Positions 52,069 to 61,904 of a DNA stretch of 64,000 nt are shown piece after piece. The DNA lies in the NCBI GenBank assembly GCA_017501345.1, contig JAFVXC010000022.1, positions 5,586-69,585 of the forward strand, written 5' to 3'. Every line of letters begins with the position of its first letter. The first letter of the stretch is position 1. The notes beneath the pieces are model-generated. The model did not search any database, was not told where the DNA came from, and saw only the letters and a list, made by a program, of their open reading frames with translations. The translations under genes were made by a program, and so were the position numbers. Source of the DNA: Clostridia bacterium. GTDB lineage: Bacteria; Bacillota_A; Clostridia; Oscillospirales; CAG-272.

Positions 52069-54690
52069 ATGGCAAAAAAGTATTGCTACCTTTTTACCGA
52101 GGGTAACGCAAACATGCGTGAGCTTCTCGGCGGCAAGGGTGCTAACCTTGCAGAGATGACCAACATCGGTCTCCCCGTTCCCCAGGGCTTCACCATCACC
52201 ACTGAGGCCTGCACGCAGTATTACGAGGACGGTCGTCAGATCAACGACGCGATCCAGGCAGAGATCAACGAATACATCGTTAAGATGGAAAACGTAACCG
52301 GCAAAAAGTTCGGTGATCTTGAGAATCCCCTTCTCGTTTCGGTTCGTTCCGGTGCACGCGCTTCGATGCCCGGTATGATGGATACCATCCTGAACCTCGG
52401 TCTGAATGAAGACGTCGTTAAGGTTATGGCTGAGAAGTCCGGCAACGCTCGTTGGGCTTACGACTGCTACAGAAGATTTATCCAGATGTACTCCGACGTT
52501 GTTATGGAGGTCGGTAAGAAGTACTTCGAGGAGCTCATCGATAAGATGAAGGAAGAAAAGGGCGTTAAGCTCGATGTCGAGCTCACCGCCGACGACCTGA
52601 AGGAGCTCGCTGAGCAGTTCAAGGCTGAATACAAGTCGAAGATCGGCACTGATTTCCCGAGCGATCCTAAGGAGCAGCTTATGGGCGCCGTTAAGGCAGT
52701 ATTCCGTTCGTGGGATAACCCCCGTGCGAACGTTTACCGCCGTGACAACGATATTCCCTACTCCTGGGGTACCGCTGTAAACGTACAGGCTATGGCATTC
52801 GGTAATATGGGTGACGACTGCGGCACCGGTGTTGCATTCACCCGTGACCCCGCTACCGGCGAAAAGAAGATGATGGGCGAGTTCCTCACCAACGCACAGG
52901 GCGAGGATGTTGTCGCAGGTGTTCGTACGCCTATGCCCATCGCACAGATGGCTGAAAAGTTCCCCGAGGCTTATGCAGAATTCGTTAAGGTCTGCGGCAT
53001 CCTTGAGAACCACTACCACGATATGCAGGATATGGAGTTCACCGTTGAGCACGGCAAGCTCTATATGCTCCAGACCCGTAACGGCAAGAGAACCGCTCCC
53101 GCAGCGCTCCAGATCGCCGTTGACCTTGTTAAGGAGGGTCACAAGACCGAGGCTGAGGCCGTTCTGATGATCGACCCCCGTAACCTCGACACCCTTCTCC
53201 ATCCCCAGTTCGACGCGAAGGCTCTGAAGGCAGCAAACCCTGTCGGCAGAGGTCTCGGTGCATCCCCCGGTGCCGCTTGCGGTCAGGTCGTCTTCTCCGC
53301 AGAGGACGCAGAGGCTTGGCACGAAGCGGGTAAGAAGGTCGTTCTCGTTCGTCTCGAGACCTCTCCCGAGGACATCACCGGTATGAAGGCGGCTGAGGGT
53401 ATCCTCACCGTTCGCGGCGGTATGACCTCTCACGCTGCAGTCGTTGCCCGCGGTATGGGTAAGTGCTGCGTTTCGGGCTGTGGCGACATCGCTATGGACG
53501 AAGAAAACAAGAAGTTTACCCTTGCAGGCAAGACCTACGTTGAGGGCGACTATATTTCGATCGACGGCTCGACCGGTAACATCTACGACGGCATCATTAA
53601 GACTGTTGACGCAGAGATCTCCGGCAACTTCGGCACCATTATGAGCTGGGCTGATAAGTTCCGCAAGCTCAAGGTCCGCACCAATGCAGACACGCCTGCC
53701 GACGCAAAGAAGGCACGTGAGCTCGGTGCTGAGGGCATCGGTCTTTGCCGTACCGAGCATATGTTCTTCGAGGCTGACAGAATCGCCGCTTTCCGCGAGA
53801 TGATCTGCTCCGACACCGCTGCAGAGCGTGAGGTTGCCCTCGAAAAGATCCTTCCCTACCAGCAGAGCGACTTCGAGAAGCTTTACGAGGCTCTCGAGGG
53901 TACTCCCGTTTGCATCCGCTTCCTGGATCCCCCGCTCCACGAGTTCGTTCCTACCACCGAGGAAGAGATCGCACTCCTTGCAAAGACCCAGGGCAAGTCG
54001 GTTGAGACCATCAAGGCTATCATCCAGAGCCTCCACGAGTTCAACCCGATGATGGGTCACCGTGGCTGCCGTCTGGCTGTCACCTACCCCGAGATCGCAG
54101 CTATGCAGACCAAGGCTGTCATCCGTGCGGCTATCAACGTTCAGAAGGCTCATCCCGATTGGAACGTCGTTCCCGAGATCATGATCCCGCTCGTTGGCGA
54201 GGTCAAGGAGCTGAAGTACGTGAAGTCTGTCGTCGTTGCTACCGCTGACGCTGAGATCGCCGCTGCAGGCGCTGATCTCAAGTACGAGGTTGGTACGATG
54301 ATCGAGATCCCGCGTGCTTGCCTTACCGCTGACGAGATCGCACAGAACGCTGACTTCTTCTGCTTCGGTACCAACGACCTGACGCAGATGACCTTCGGCT
54401 TCTCCCGCGACGACGCAGGCAAGTTCCTCGGCGCTTACTACGACTCGAAGATCTTCGAGAACGATCCCTTCGCGAAGCTCGACCAGACCGGTGTCGGCAA
54501 GCTGATGAATATGGCTGTTAAGGACGGCCGTGCGAACAACTCGCACCTCCACATCGGCATCTGCGGCGAGCACGGTGGCGACCCGACGTCTGTTGAGTTC
54601 TGCCATCAGCTCGGTCTCGACTACGTGTCCTGCTCTCCCTTCCGTGTGCCGATCGCTCGCCTCGCAGCAGCTCAGGCAGCACTGAAGTAA
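52069..54690 (+). CDS. ppdK: Pyruvate, phosphate dikinase
   Basis: An 873-residue PPDK: N-terminal ATP-grasp domain (GGKGANLAEM, SVRSGARASMPGMMDTILNLGLN), central phosphohistidine domain (GGMTSHAAVVARGMGK, His455, with the regulatory Thr453), and C-terminal PEP/pyruvate barrel ending GICGEHGGDPTSVEF. It interconverts pyruvate, ATP and phosphate with PEP, AMP and pyrophosphate, a central step in clostridial glycolysis. Codon use is strongly biased (many GGC, AAG, CTC, GTT codons), as in the ribosomal genes here, which suggests high expression. Confidence 0.98.
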   Translation: MAKKYCYLFTEGNANMRELLGGKGANLAEMTNIGLPVPQGFTITTEACTQYYEDGRQINDAIQAEINEYIVKMENVTGKKFGDLENPLLVSVRSGARASMPGMMDTILNLGLNEDVVKVMAEKSGNARWAYDCYRRFIQMYSDVVMEVGKKYFEELIDKMKEEKGVKLDVELTADDLKELAEQFKAEYKSKIGTDFPSDPKEQLMGAVKAVFRSWDNPRANVYRRDNDIPYSWGTAVNVQAMAFGNMGDDCGTGVAFTRDPATGEKKMMGEFLTNAQGEDVVAGVRTPMPIAQMAEKFPEAYAEFVKVCGILENHYHDMQDMEFTVEHGKLYMLQTRNGKRTAPAALQIAVDLVKEGHKTEAEAVLMIDPRNLDTLLHPQFDAKALKAANPVGRGLGASPGAACGQVVFSAEDAEAWHEAGKKVVLVRLETSPEDITGMKAAEGILTVRGGMTSHAAVVARGMGKCCVSGCGDIAMDEENKKFTLAGKTYVEGDYISIDGSTGNIYDGIIKTVDAEISGNFGTIMSWADKFRKLKVRTNADTPADAKKARELGAEGIGLCRTEHMFFEADRIAAFREMICSDTAAEREVALEKILPYQQSDFEKLYEALEGTPVCIRFLDPPLHEFVPTTEEEIALLAKTQGKSVETIKAIIQSLHEFNPMMGHRGCRLAVTYPEIAAMQTKAVIRAAINVQKAHPDWNVVPEIMIPLVGEVKELKYVKSVVVATADAEIAAAGADLKYEVGTMIEIPRACLTADEIAQNADFFCFGTNDLTQMTFGFSRDDAGKFLGAYYDSKIFENDPFAKLDQTGVGKLMNMAVKDGRANNSHLHIGICGEHGGDPTSVEFCHQLGLDYVSCSPFRVPIARLAAAQAALK

Positions 54691-54720
54691 TTTCAAAGAA
54701 GCACAGCTAAATAAAGAAAC

Positions 54721-54758
54721 AACCCCGACGAGGAGCGATCCTCGTCGGGGTTCTTTTT
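54721..54758. terminator. Strong terminator after ppdK
   Basis: AACCCCGACGAGGA (54721-54734), GCGA loop, TCCTCGTCGGGGTT (54739-54752), then CTTTTTG; it lies between convergent genes. Confidence 0.92.
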
Positions 54759-54769
54759 GTTTATTGTGA

Positions 54770-56749
54770 TTATTTTGCCTTGTAGAAATATACCTTCGCG
54801 GTTCGTTTTTCCTTGATCGTCAAAGACAAGCCCTTTTCGAGAAGCGTGTTGCCGCCGACCGTGAAGGTGCCGCCATCGGCGTCCTCAAAGATATATTCCT
54901 TGTCCTGCGACAGGCCGTAGAGCTTAAGGTCGGCGGTCGGATACATCGACTTCTCGCGTCTGAAAACCTGAAGAACGCCCGCATCCTCATCGGGATCGTG
55001 GTACTGCACGGCAGACCACGTATCCGTATAGCCGCTCGGGGAGGTCAGTGGATAAATGTCCTTGTAGAGGTAGGGACGAACGCGAAGAAATTCCTTCACC
55101 ATTTTCCATAACCATTTGAGCGATTTCTCGTCTCTGTCGATCTTGCCCTCGATCGAATAGAATAAACCCGTTGCGAATATGGGAGCGTACGCACTGCGGA
55201 AGCGATAGGTATCAAACCAACACCGTCCCGTTCCCGTTCCGGAGTACGGCAACCAACTGCCGTAATTCATCGCGTGGTTCTGCGTAATATAGGGAGTCGG
55301 ATCTACGGGGCACTGTGCATCGCTTCTCCACATCGGGACCGAGCGGCGCAGAGTTTCAACGTCGATCCGTCGCCCACCGCTTGCACAGTTGTCGATCAGA
55401 AGCCCGGGGAAACGCTCAAGAAGGGCATCCCAAAGGCGGTAAAGTCCGTTGATGTGCTTGATCTCGGTGATCCCGACCCGCTCGGGGGTATCCGCAAGGC
55501 GCCAATAGCCGAGCGGAGCAAAATTGAAATCCTGACGGTATACGGAGATCCGCAGGCGCGCAATGATATCCACAAGCGTATTAAAGCAGTACTGCCACGC
55601 CTCCTCGTTTCCGAGATCAAAGAGAATATTCTGATTCCGTTCGTCATCGGGAATAATGAGATACTCGGGGTGATCCTTTACGAGTGGAACGCCTCGGCGA
55701 ACGCGCTCGGGCTCAAACCAAAGAAGATATTGCTTATCGGTCTTCTCAATGGCAGAGGCAACGTCAAGAAGCAGGTCGGGGTGCCGAACGCGGTTGACCT
55801 CCCAGTTGCCCACGTGCTGCGACCAGTCACCCTCGTGCTCGTCAATAGACGGAAGTACACCCGCGCCATACCACCCCGCATCCATCCAATACGTATTATA
55901 CGGAATCCCCGTAGCCTCAATCTTTTTAATGACCTCAAGGCAATCCTCGGTACTCGTTCCGCCCCACAGCATCGCCGAGAACGGAAGCTCCTTCTCGGGA
56001 TCCCTGATCGGCGAATAAACGTCTCGCACAAGCCGACGCCACTTGTTCTGTCCGTCCTGCATCGTGCCGCAGTACGGCATCAGGGTGACCGAGGAGGTAC
56101 GGAAGCATTCGCCGGGAAGGATCCTGAAATTCGTATCCTCGATCTTACTCCTAAAGATCACCGAGTCCTTTTTTCGCTCGACAGCGGTATTCCACTGCCC
56201 CGTCCATCCGACGGCGGCAATGACACCGAGATTCTCTTTTCCGTGCTTGATATGGAAGAAGGGGGCGAGCCCGTCCGAGGAGCGTCCGCCTTTCGAGCCG
56301 TACACGCGCCGCGAGCCCTCGACAAACCAATTCGGGAAATTGACCGAGCGGTTGACGTCTATATTGCCATAGGAAAAGGCGTCGGGTGAGGAGTCTCCGC
56401 CTGCCATCACGTAGACCTTGACCACGTTCTCATCCTTGTGCAGCCAGGAGCGTCCCGAGGTTTTCGGCTCACTCTCGGGAAACGGGAGCTCAACGTCACA
56501 GTCCCACAGCTCGGATATGATATCGGTGGGAGCGTCTCCCGTATTTTCCCATTCGTTCACCCAATCGCAGGCGCCGAACTCGGGATAGACGCGGAAAGTG
56601 TTTATCATCCGCAGTCCGCCGTCAAAAATGTACATGGTTTTGGTAGTGCTTCCGTCCGTCTCGACCTTTACTGAGGGAGAGTGCTCTTTAAAATCCTTCC
56701 CTCCGAGTAAAAATGAGAACCGTGGTTGATTTTTCAAGGCTTCTAACAT
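54770..56749 (-). CDS. Alpha-galactosidase, GH36 family
   Basis: A 659-residue GH36/melibiase-type enzyme. The N-terminal beta-supersandwich (about 1-230) is followed by the catalytic barrel: MLWGGTSTEDCLEVIKKIEATGIPYNTYWMDAGWYG, LWFEPERV, VYRQDFNFAPLGYW (nucleophile Asp) and DNCASGGRRIDVETLRRS (acid/base region). A C-terminal beta domain follows. No signal peptide, so it acts on imported oligosaccharides. GGAG precedes the ATG. Specificity could be alpha-galactoside or a related sugar such as alpha-N-acetylgalactosaminide. Confidence 0.9.
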   Translation of the reverse strand: MLEALKNQPRFSFLLGGKDFKEHSPSVKVETDGSTTKTMYIFDGGLRMINTFRVYPEFGACDWVNEWENTGDAPTDIISELWDCDVELPFPESEPKTSGRSWLHKDENVVKVYVMAGGDSSPDAFSYGNIDVNRSVNFPNWFVEGSRRVYGSKGGRSSDGLAPFFHIKHGKENLGVIAAVGWTGQWNTAVERKKDSVIFRSKIEDTNFRILPGECFRTSSVTLMPYCGTMQDGQNKWRRLVRDVYSPIRDPEKELPFSAMLWGGTSTEDCLEVIKKIEATGIPYNTYWMDAGWYGAGVLPSIDEHEGDWSQHVGNWEVNRVRHPDLLLDVASAIEKTDKQYLLWFEPERVRRGVPLVKDHPEYLIIPDDERNQNILFDLGNEEAWQYCFNTLVDIIARLRISVYRQDFNFAPLGYWRLADTPERVGITEIKHINGLYRLWDALLERFPGLLIDNCASGGRRIDVETLRRSVPMWRSDAQCPVDPTPYITQNHAMNYGSWLPYSGTGTGRCWFDTYRFRSAYAPIFATGLFYSIEGKIDRDEKSLKWLWKMVKEFLRVRPYLYKDIYPLTSPSGYTDTWSAVQYHDPDEDAGVLQVFRREKSMYPTADLKLYGLSQDKEYIFEDADGGTFTVGGNTLLEKGLSLTIKEKRTAKVYFYKAK

Positions 56750-56840
56750 AGCTTGTTTCTCCTTTTGTGGGATTAAAAGTATTTTTTCGAAGCGTCCGCG
56801 CTCCGTCTCGTCGCCTGATACATTTTTCTATTGCAGCACT

Positions 56841-56849
56841 ATTATAACA
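56841..56849 (-). promoter_or_regulatory. Extended -10 promoter of the GH36 gene
   Basis: Minus-strand TGTGT-TATAAT (TATAAT at 56841-56846) without a good -35, followed upstream by AT-rich sequence with a TGAAATTTCA dyad near 56891-56900 that could bind an activator. Confidence 0.5.
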
Positions 56850-56924
56850 CAAAAATACTTTTATTTTTATGACATTTCACTCATTTTATATGAAATTTCA
56901 ACCATTTTTCCGAATAACAAGCTT

Positions 56925-57020
56925 TAATGAAAGCCCTCTGCAATGTAAAACGGCTTTCCGAATGCGCCCGCATAACGGTAGACGCGGTAGGTGTCGCCTA
57001 TATCATAGGCGTAGTAGTTT
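56925..57020 (-). pseudogene. Possible 3' remnant of a lost coding sequence
   Basis: In the 303-bp gap between the esterase and GH36 genes one minus-strand frame reads YYAYDIGDTYRVYRY followed by AGAFGKPFYIAEGFH and a stop. The composition is protein-like but there is no start codon, and an upstream in-frame stop lies close by. It could be the tail of a deleted gene or chance. I recognise no family. Confidence 0.25.
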
Positions 57021-57052
57021 TAGTTTTCTTTTTCACTTATAAACTTCTCCCA

Positions 57053-57994
57053 TCAGATAAACCGATCAAACCACATCGGCAGCTCCTCGCGCATCACGGG
57101 AGAAACCTTGTGCTCCACGCCCTCGAGCAGGTGGAACTCAATGTAAGATCCCGATCGGCGAACCGATCTGACGAACTCCTCCACCATCACGGGGTCAACG
57201 ACCGTATCCGCAGTTCCCTGCCAGATCTTGATCGGACAGGGCGGGATCACCACGCGCTCTCCCTCCGCGTTTACGAACGAGCGCGTGCGATAGGGATTGA
57301 AGCCGATCGTATTCGGTTCAAACCATTCCTCCGTCGGGAAGCGGTATATTTCCGTAATACGCTCACGCGAATTCATCGTATGTCCCGGCTTCCGTTCGAT
57401 CTTATCCCACGTACCGATGCAGTAGTGCCCGTCCACGGTCACGCCGTCCATATTAAGACGCGGATAGAACATTCCGATCGCAAGCACAATACTCGGGAAG
57501 GTATTAGAAAAATTCATTGCAACGTGTCCGCCCATCGATGCTCCCATAAGGAAAACGCGCTCCGACAGATTAAAATGCTTCACGGCGTAGCGATAAGCCT
57601 TGTAAAGCGCGAAAATATGCTCGGGGCAGCCCATCGTCAGTCCGTGCGGCTCCGAGCCGCAGATATCAAGCACGGCATAGCCTCTGTCGATACAGGTCGT
57701 CGCATACTGTACGCCGCCGACCAGATTTTCGGCTTCGGAAACACGACCGCCTGCACCGTGGCAGGAAAGGATCAGCGGAGTCGGCTCGCCGTCGTCACGG
57801 TAGGTATCGGGCAGACAGAGAACGCACTCGCATTCGTGCATCTCCTCCCTGTCACGCACCGCGTGCTCCGTACTGTCACTCACGTCGCGAAAATGATTGA
57901 ACGCGACCGTAAAGTAAATATATTCACGCTCAATTGCACCCTTGATTGGGCCACCCTTTCTGGAATTCGGAATCATCCTTTTTCTGATCTCCAT
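57053..57994 (-). CDS. Alpha/beta-hydrolase esterase
   Basis: A 313-residue cytoplasmic alpha/beta-hydrolase. Oxyanion region LILSCHGAGG, nucleophile Ser in FLMGASMGGHVAMNF, acid Asp in WQGTADTVVD and His in LLEGVEHKVSP complete the triad. It resembles carbohydrate esterases and prolyl-oligopeptidase-like hydrolases, and the neighbouring GH36 gene on the same strand suggests removal of acyl groups from sugars. The substrate is inferred from context only. Confidence 0.82.
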   Translation of the reverse strand: MEIRKRMIPNSRKGGPIKGAIEREYIYFTVAFNHFRDVSDSTEHAVRDREEMHECECVLCLPDTYRDDGEPTPLILSCHGAGGRVSEAENLVGGVQYATTCIDRGYAVLDICGSEPHGLTMGCPEHIFALYKAYRYAVKHFNLSERVFLMGASMGGHVAMNFSNTFPSIVLAIGMFYPRLNMDGVTVDGHYCIGTWDKIERKPGHTMNSRERITEIYRFPTEEWFEPNTIGFNPYRTRSFVNAEGERVVIPPCPIKIWQGTADTVVDPVMVEEFVRSVRRSGSYIEFHLLEGVEHKVSPVMREELPMWFDRFI

Positions 57995-58114
57995 ACGTAT
58001 TCTCCTTACTGAAAAATTTTATTTTCGGAATGCTTCAAAATTGTTTCTCCGTTGTGTGGGGATCTTCATTTCGGCATTTTTTGGAACGGTTACCGCAACG
58101 GCGATCGACACAAA

Positions 58115-59035
58115 TTATAAAGTAGCGCCGTCCTCCGATCCTGTCACCGCGCGGTCACATCTGCGGTATAACACGCTTCTGCCGCGAAGTCCGTTCTCCT
58201 CAAAAAAACCGAGAGAGAGAAAGACTCTCAAAGCGGCATATACCGCTCTGCCGCGAAGTCCGAGCAGTGCACCGAATTCCGATGCGACAAATTCCTCGGG
58301 AAGCTCGGGAGAGAGAAACGCCGCATAGTCCTCGCGCGACGCGAGATCCACCCGACCGAGCAAGGCGATCGGCACGCGCTCACAGCGGTTCGAGCCGCGT
58401 TTTTTGTCGTAACTCCAGCCGTCGAGATAGCGATACTCCTCCTCCTCGAGGAACAAAAGCGTCACGTGCAAGCGAGGGCTTTGGAGCATCTCACGGATCC
58501 AGAAAAGCTCGCGGAGCGCATCCTCCGCGCGCCCCTTTTTCGGGGATCGCGTTCGGCTTTTCAGCTCGCCGCTTTCGGGATCGATCCACGATTTGTAACG
58601 GATCATCGGGATCGGATGTATGACCGTCACGTCGTAATCGGTCTCGCTAAGGTAATAGGATATTTTAGGGATCAGCGGGTAAAAGCCACCCGTTTGAATT
58701 TCAAAAATTTTATTTTCCGTGCAAACGTCGGCAACGTATTTGTGGATCACCTCGCCGCTACGCGACCTGATCGGAACCTCATATGCAGATTCATCCTCTG
58801 TAATAAAGCGCTTCAAAATCGAATGGAGGGATTTTTCCCCGAGCACGCCGATCCGCGGTCCGTCACCCGCAACCGTTTTTCTCGCGAGTCCGCTCCACGC
58901 ATAGATCGCGTCACCAAAGCGCGCGGAATCCTCCGCGCATTCCGAGACGGGATAGCGGTAAAGCGATACCCGTCGGCGCGCGGTGCTTGCTTTTTTCGTT
59001 TTCTTTGCCGTTTCTTTTTTTGTATTTTTCTTCAT
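58115..59035 (-). CDS. Unknown protein with PD-(D/E)XK nuclease-like core
   Basis: A 306-residue protein with a Lys-rich N-terminus. Residues about 60-140 (IGVLGEKSLHSILKRF, YVADVCTENKIFEIQTGGFYPL) have the spacing E-x(n)-D-x(n)-ExQ seen in some restriction-endonuclease-fold proteins. The C-terminal 60 residues look like a winged helix. I do not recognise a named family. A TGTTATAAT extended -10 lies at 59067-59075 on this strand. Its neighbours, an esterase and spoIVB, give no clear functional hint. Confidence 0.65.
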   Translation of the reverse strand: MKKNTKKETAKKTKKASTARRRVSLYRYPVSECAEDSARFGDAIYAWSGLARKTVAGDGPRIGVLGEKSLHSILKRFITEDESAYEVPIRSRSGEVIHKYVADVCTENKIFEIQTGGFYPLIPKISYYLSETDYDVTVIHPIPMIRYKSWIDPESGELKSRTRSPKKGRAEDALRELFWIREMLQSPRLHVTLLFLEEEEYRYLDGWSYDKKRGSNRCERVPIALLGRVDLASREDYAAFLSPELPEEFVASEFGALLGLRGRAVYAALRVFLSLGFFEENGLRGRSVLYRRCDRAVTGSEDGATL

Positions 59036-59303
59036 TCGATCTGCTCACTTTCAGTGATTCCACCTTATTATAACACATAACGAGGAAAAAGTACAGAGAA
59101 AACCGCACTATTTTACGGAAAATACAGCCCCGATTTGATGGAATACAACGCGAATATTGGCTTCTATCAAAAAAATTGTTACTTATGAAGAGCACGACTT
59201 CGGAGCAAATTAGAGATAGCGGCGACCGTACACGCGGAACGCCGCAACTTCAAAAGTGTGGCATCCGCAAATGCGGAAACGGAAAGGTTTGGTTCAAAAA
59301 ATC

Positions 59304-60398
59304 ATGCAACGCAGTATTGGAAACAAATATATCAGTAGAAAAAAAGCCTCGGGGAACGTGATCCTGCGACTGCTCGTCATTGGTTTCGTGCTTCTTCTTA
59401 CGCTTTCGCTTGCGGTACTGCCGATTGCCGCCGAAACGCCGAAAATGCTCTGCCCCGGCGGTATGCCCTTCGGCATTCGTTTTATGACGGACGGCGTCTT
59501 TGTGGTCGGCTTCTGCGACGTAACCGAAAACGGAACGGCATATTCCCCTGCCAAGGATGCGGGACTTCGGGAAAACGATCGCATCGTCAAATGCAACGGT
59601 GAAGCCGTGCAAAGCGCAGAGGCGTTCACAAATGCGGTGGAGGCTTCGGGCGGCAAATCCCTTTCGATCGAGATACGGCGCGGAAACGAAACGCTGACCT
59701 TATCGGTCACGCCGAAAAAATCTGATCTTGACGCGAAGTACAAGAGTGGGATGTGGATTCGCGACAGTGGAGCGGGCATCGGAACTGTGACCTACGTTGA
59801 CCCCGACAGCTGTCTCTTCGCAGGGCTCGGTCACGGCATCTGTAACAGCCCTCACGGCGATCTCGTACCGATGACGCGCGGAACGATCTTTGACGTCACG
59901 GTCAGCGAGGCGGTACGTGGCAAGCCGGGCACACCGGGCGAGCTCAAGGGATATTTCACCGCCGAAAAGCTCGGAACGCTCCTCAGTAACACTGATGTCG
60001 GAATGTTTGGCGCTCTCACGGAAATCCCCGAAAAAATGAAATGCGATGAACGCTGTAAGCCCATCCCCATCGCCGAAAAGAAAGAGGTCACGGCAGGAAG
60101 TGCTACGATCTACTCGACGCTCGACGAAAACGGAATCGGTGAATACGAGGTCAAGCTTTCGGACATTCATCCGGATGCCGATGGAGGTAAATGCTTCACG
60201 GTCAAGGTCACCGACCCGCGCCTTCTTGAAAAAAGCGGCGGCATCGTTCAGGGGATGAGTGGCTCTCCCATCATACAGAACGGCAAGCTTGTGGGGGCTG
60301 TGACGCACGTTCTCATCAACGATCCCACCACGGGCTACGGGATTTTTATTGAGAATATGCTCAATGCCGCGCAAATTCCGATGGCAAAGGCATCGTAA
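59304..60398 (+). CDS. spoIVB: SpoIVB sporulation signalling protease
   Basis: A 364-residue SpoIVB: one N-terminal membrane segment (about 19-41), a PDZ domain (about 80-150, AKDAGLRENDRIVKCNGEAV) and the S55 peptidase domain with catalytic His in FAGLGHGICNS and Ser in QGMSGSPIIQNGKLVG. In endospore formers it cleaves SpoIVFA in the intermembrane space to trigger sigma-K processing. The start is uncertain: ATG at 59304 has AAAGG 16 bases upstream, while ATG 59271 or GTG 59256 lack a site. It is the clearest evidence that the host makes spores. Confidence 0.92.
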   Translation: MQRSIGNKYISRKKASGNVILRLLVIGFVLLLTLSLAVLPIAAETPKMLCPGGMPFGIRFMTDGVFVVGFCDVTENGTAYSPAKDAGLRENDRIVKCNGEAVQSAEAFTNAVEASGGKSLSIEIRRGNETLTLSVTPKKSDLDAKYKSGMWIRDSGAGIGTVTYVDPDSCLFAGLGHGICNSPHGDLVPMTRGTIFDVTVSEAVRGKPGTPGELKGYFTAEKLGTLLSNTDVGMFGALTEIPEKMKCDERCKPIPIAEKKEVTAGSATIYSTLDENGIGEYEVKLSDIHPDADGGKCFTVKVTDPRLLEKSGGIVQGMSGSPIIQNGKLVGAVTHVLINDPTTGYGIFIENMLNAAQIPMAKAS

Positions 60399-60417
60399 CA
60401 GCAAAATTTAATAAACT

Positions 60418-60505
60418 GTTGTCCTTATTATAACACACTCCTATTTGGTGTTATTTTAAGGACAACAACTGTTTTTGGGAAAAGATGTTGTCCTTATTAT
60501 AACAC
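60418..60505. repeat. Short inverted/direct repeat cluster
   Basis: GTTGTCCTTATTATAACAC occurs at 60418-60436 and again exactly at 60487-60505. Between them, 60448-60466 is its inverted copy with 2 mismatches in 19. The first two form a long hairpin with an 11-base loop. Read on the minus strand, each direct copy contains TGTTATAAT, an extended -10 box. Confidence 0.8.
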
Positions 60506-60628
60506 AATACCCTTCCTTGAATAATTCCATCATATTTAATATTTTAATATTTTCATCTTCGATATTTACTTTATAAAAATATTATGCTATAATACTTATG
60601 CACAATAAAATTATTGGGAGGTTAAAAT

Positions 60629-61738
60629 ATGAAAAAAACGATCACTTGGCTGCTGATAGCGTCATTTCTTCTAACGTTTCTAGCTTCTTGCAACACACGA
60701 CAGCCCGAGGAAAGCAAAGACGATACAGCATCCACAACCGAGCAGACGGAAAATAATCCTTCCAATGATATTTCAAACGAAGAAAAATACAAGCCTGTAT
60801 TGGATATATACAAGGACGTTATTATAAATTTAGACGAGCAAATGAATTCCAAGGGTAATCCTTATTCCGAGGGAACAAAGGAATATGAATGGTGGGCTGC
60901 CATTATTGGTGCTGTTTCAACCTTCCATCTTTCGACGAACATCCCCGGTTATGCATTCTGTGATTTGAACAAAAATGAAAACGACGAAATGCTCCTGCTT
61001 CTTGATGACTATACCGTTTTAGCTATCTTTTCCTTTGCGGACGGCAAACCGATTCTGCTCGACAATTATTGGAATCGAAAGAAGTGCGCCATAGACGGGG
61101 ACGGAACAATACAAGTATACGGCAGTAGTGGTGCGGATACATCTTCTTTTTCGATATTTAAAATATCCGATGACGATAAGGAACTTTTGCTATTAGAAGA
61201 ATACGGAACAGACGGTCATGATCCCGAAACACTTCATCCCCGCTACTACAAAATTTCAAACGGCAACAAAACACCAATCACCGTTCTTGAATATGCTGCC
61301 GCATTAAGCCAAGGCGTACTTCCCCATATCGAATTTTTGGCTGAACATACACGAGAAAATGCAGATTTTGAATTTATTCCGCTCAGACTTGAAATCAGCT
61401 ACAAAAGAATCTTTGAAAGAATTCTGGATTATGATAGCAAGATAACATCTGCCAACAAATATCTGTGGGAGCTTTATTTTTCTTTTGGAAACGGTTCGAT
61501 AGCAAGTCTTGATAGCGTCGAGATGTGCTATTTGGATATGGACGGCGACGGAGTTGCTGAATTGCTTTTAAGAAGCGATATAGGAGATCATATTATTCTT
61601 AGATATCACGAGGGTTCAGTATATTTCTACGAGTTTTCATACAAAGAAATGGGTCGAGTGTATGAGGACGGAAGCTATTCTTGGAGTTCCCCAACTTATT
61701 TAGAGGATTACTCACATCAATATGGAATCTCAATGTAA
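60629..61738 (+). CDS. Lipoprotein of unknown function
   Basis: A 369-residue lipoprotein: signal peptide with lipobox LASC (Cys21), a Ser/Thr/Glu/Asn-rich linker to about residue 55, then an exported domain. Two short FG-GAP/VCBS-like acidic loops are visible (AFCDLNKNENDEMLLLL and CYLDMDGDGVAELLL). The gene is noticeably AT-richer than those to its left, suggesting recent acquisition. AATTGGGAGG precedes the ATG. No function proposed. Confidence 0.72.
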   Translation: MKKTITWLLIASFLLTFLASCNTRQPEESKDDTASTTEQTENNPSNDISNEEKYKPVLDIYKDVIINLDEQMNSKGNPYSEGTKEYEWWAAIIGAVSTFHLSTNIPGYAFCDLNKNENDEMLLLLDDYTVLAIFSFADGKPILLDNYWNRKKCAIDGDGTIQVYGSSGADTSSFSIFKISDDDKELLLLEEYGTDGHDPETLHPRYYKISNGNKTPITVLEYAAALSQGVLPHIEFLAEHTRENADFEFIPLRLEISYKRIFERILDYDSKITSANKYLWELYFSFGNGSIASLDSVEMCYLDMDGDGVAELLLRSDIGDHIILRYHEGSVYFYEFSYKEMGRVYEDGSYSWSSPTYLEDYSHQYGISM

Positions 61739-61904
61739 TGTATTCTATAAAGGGTAAAGTGAGTACGTCTCACAAAGCCTAATACAACATAGCTGTGACG
61801 GCTCATTTGTGGTGAATAGAACGGCAGTTATGAGGAAAGGAGCAATAAAAGCTATTCTCAACTGCTGAGAACCCACAAATCCATTACAGCGAAAGGAGTA
61901 CAGT

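Noticed and set aside
52048..54696. An 882-codon open frame on the minus strand
   Set aside because: It is the exact antisense of ppdK, whose strongly biased codons leave the opposite strand free of stops.
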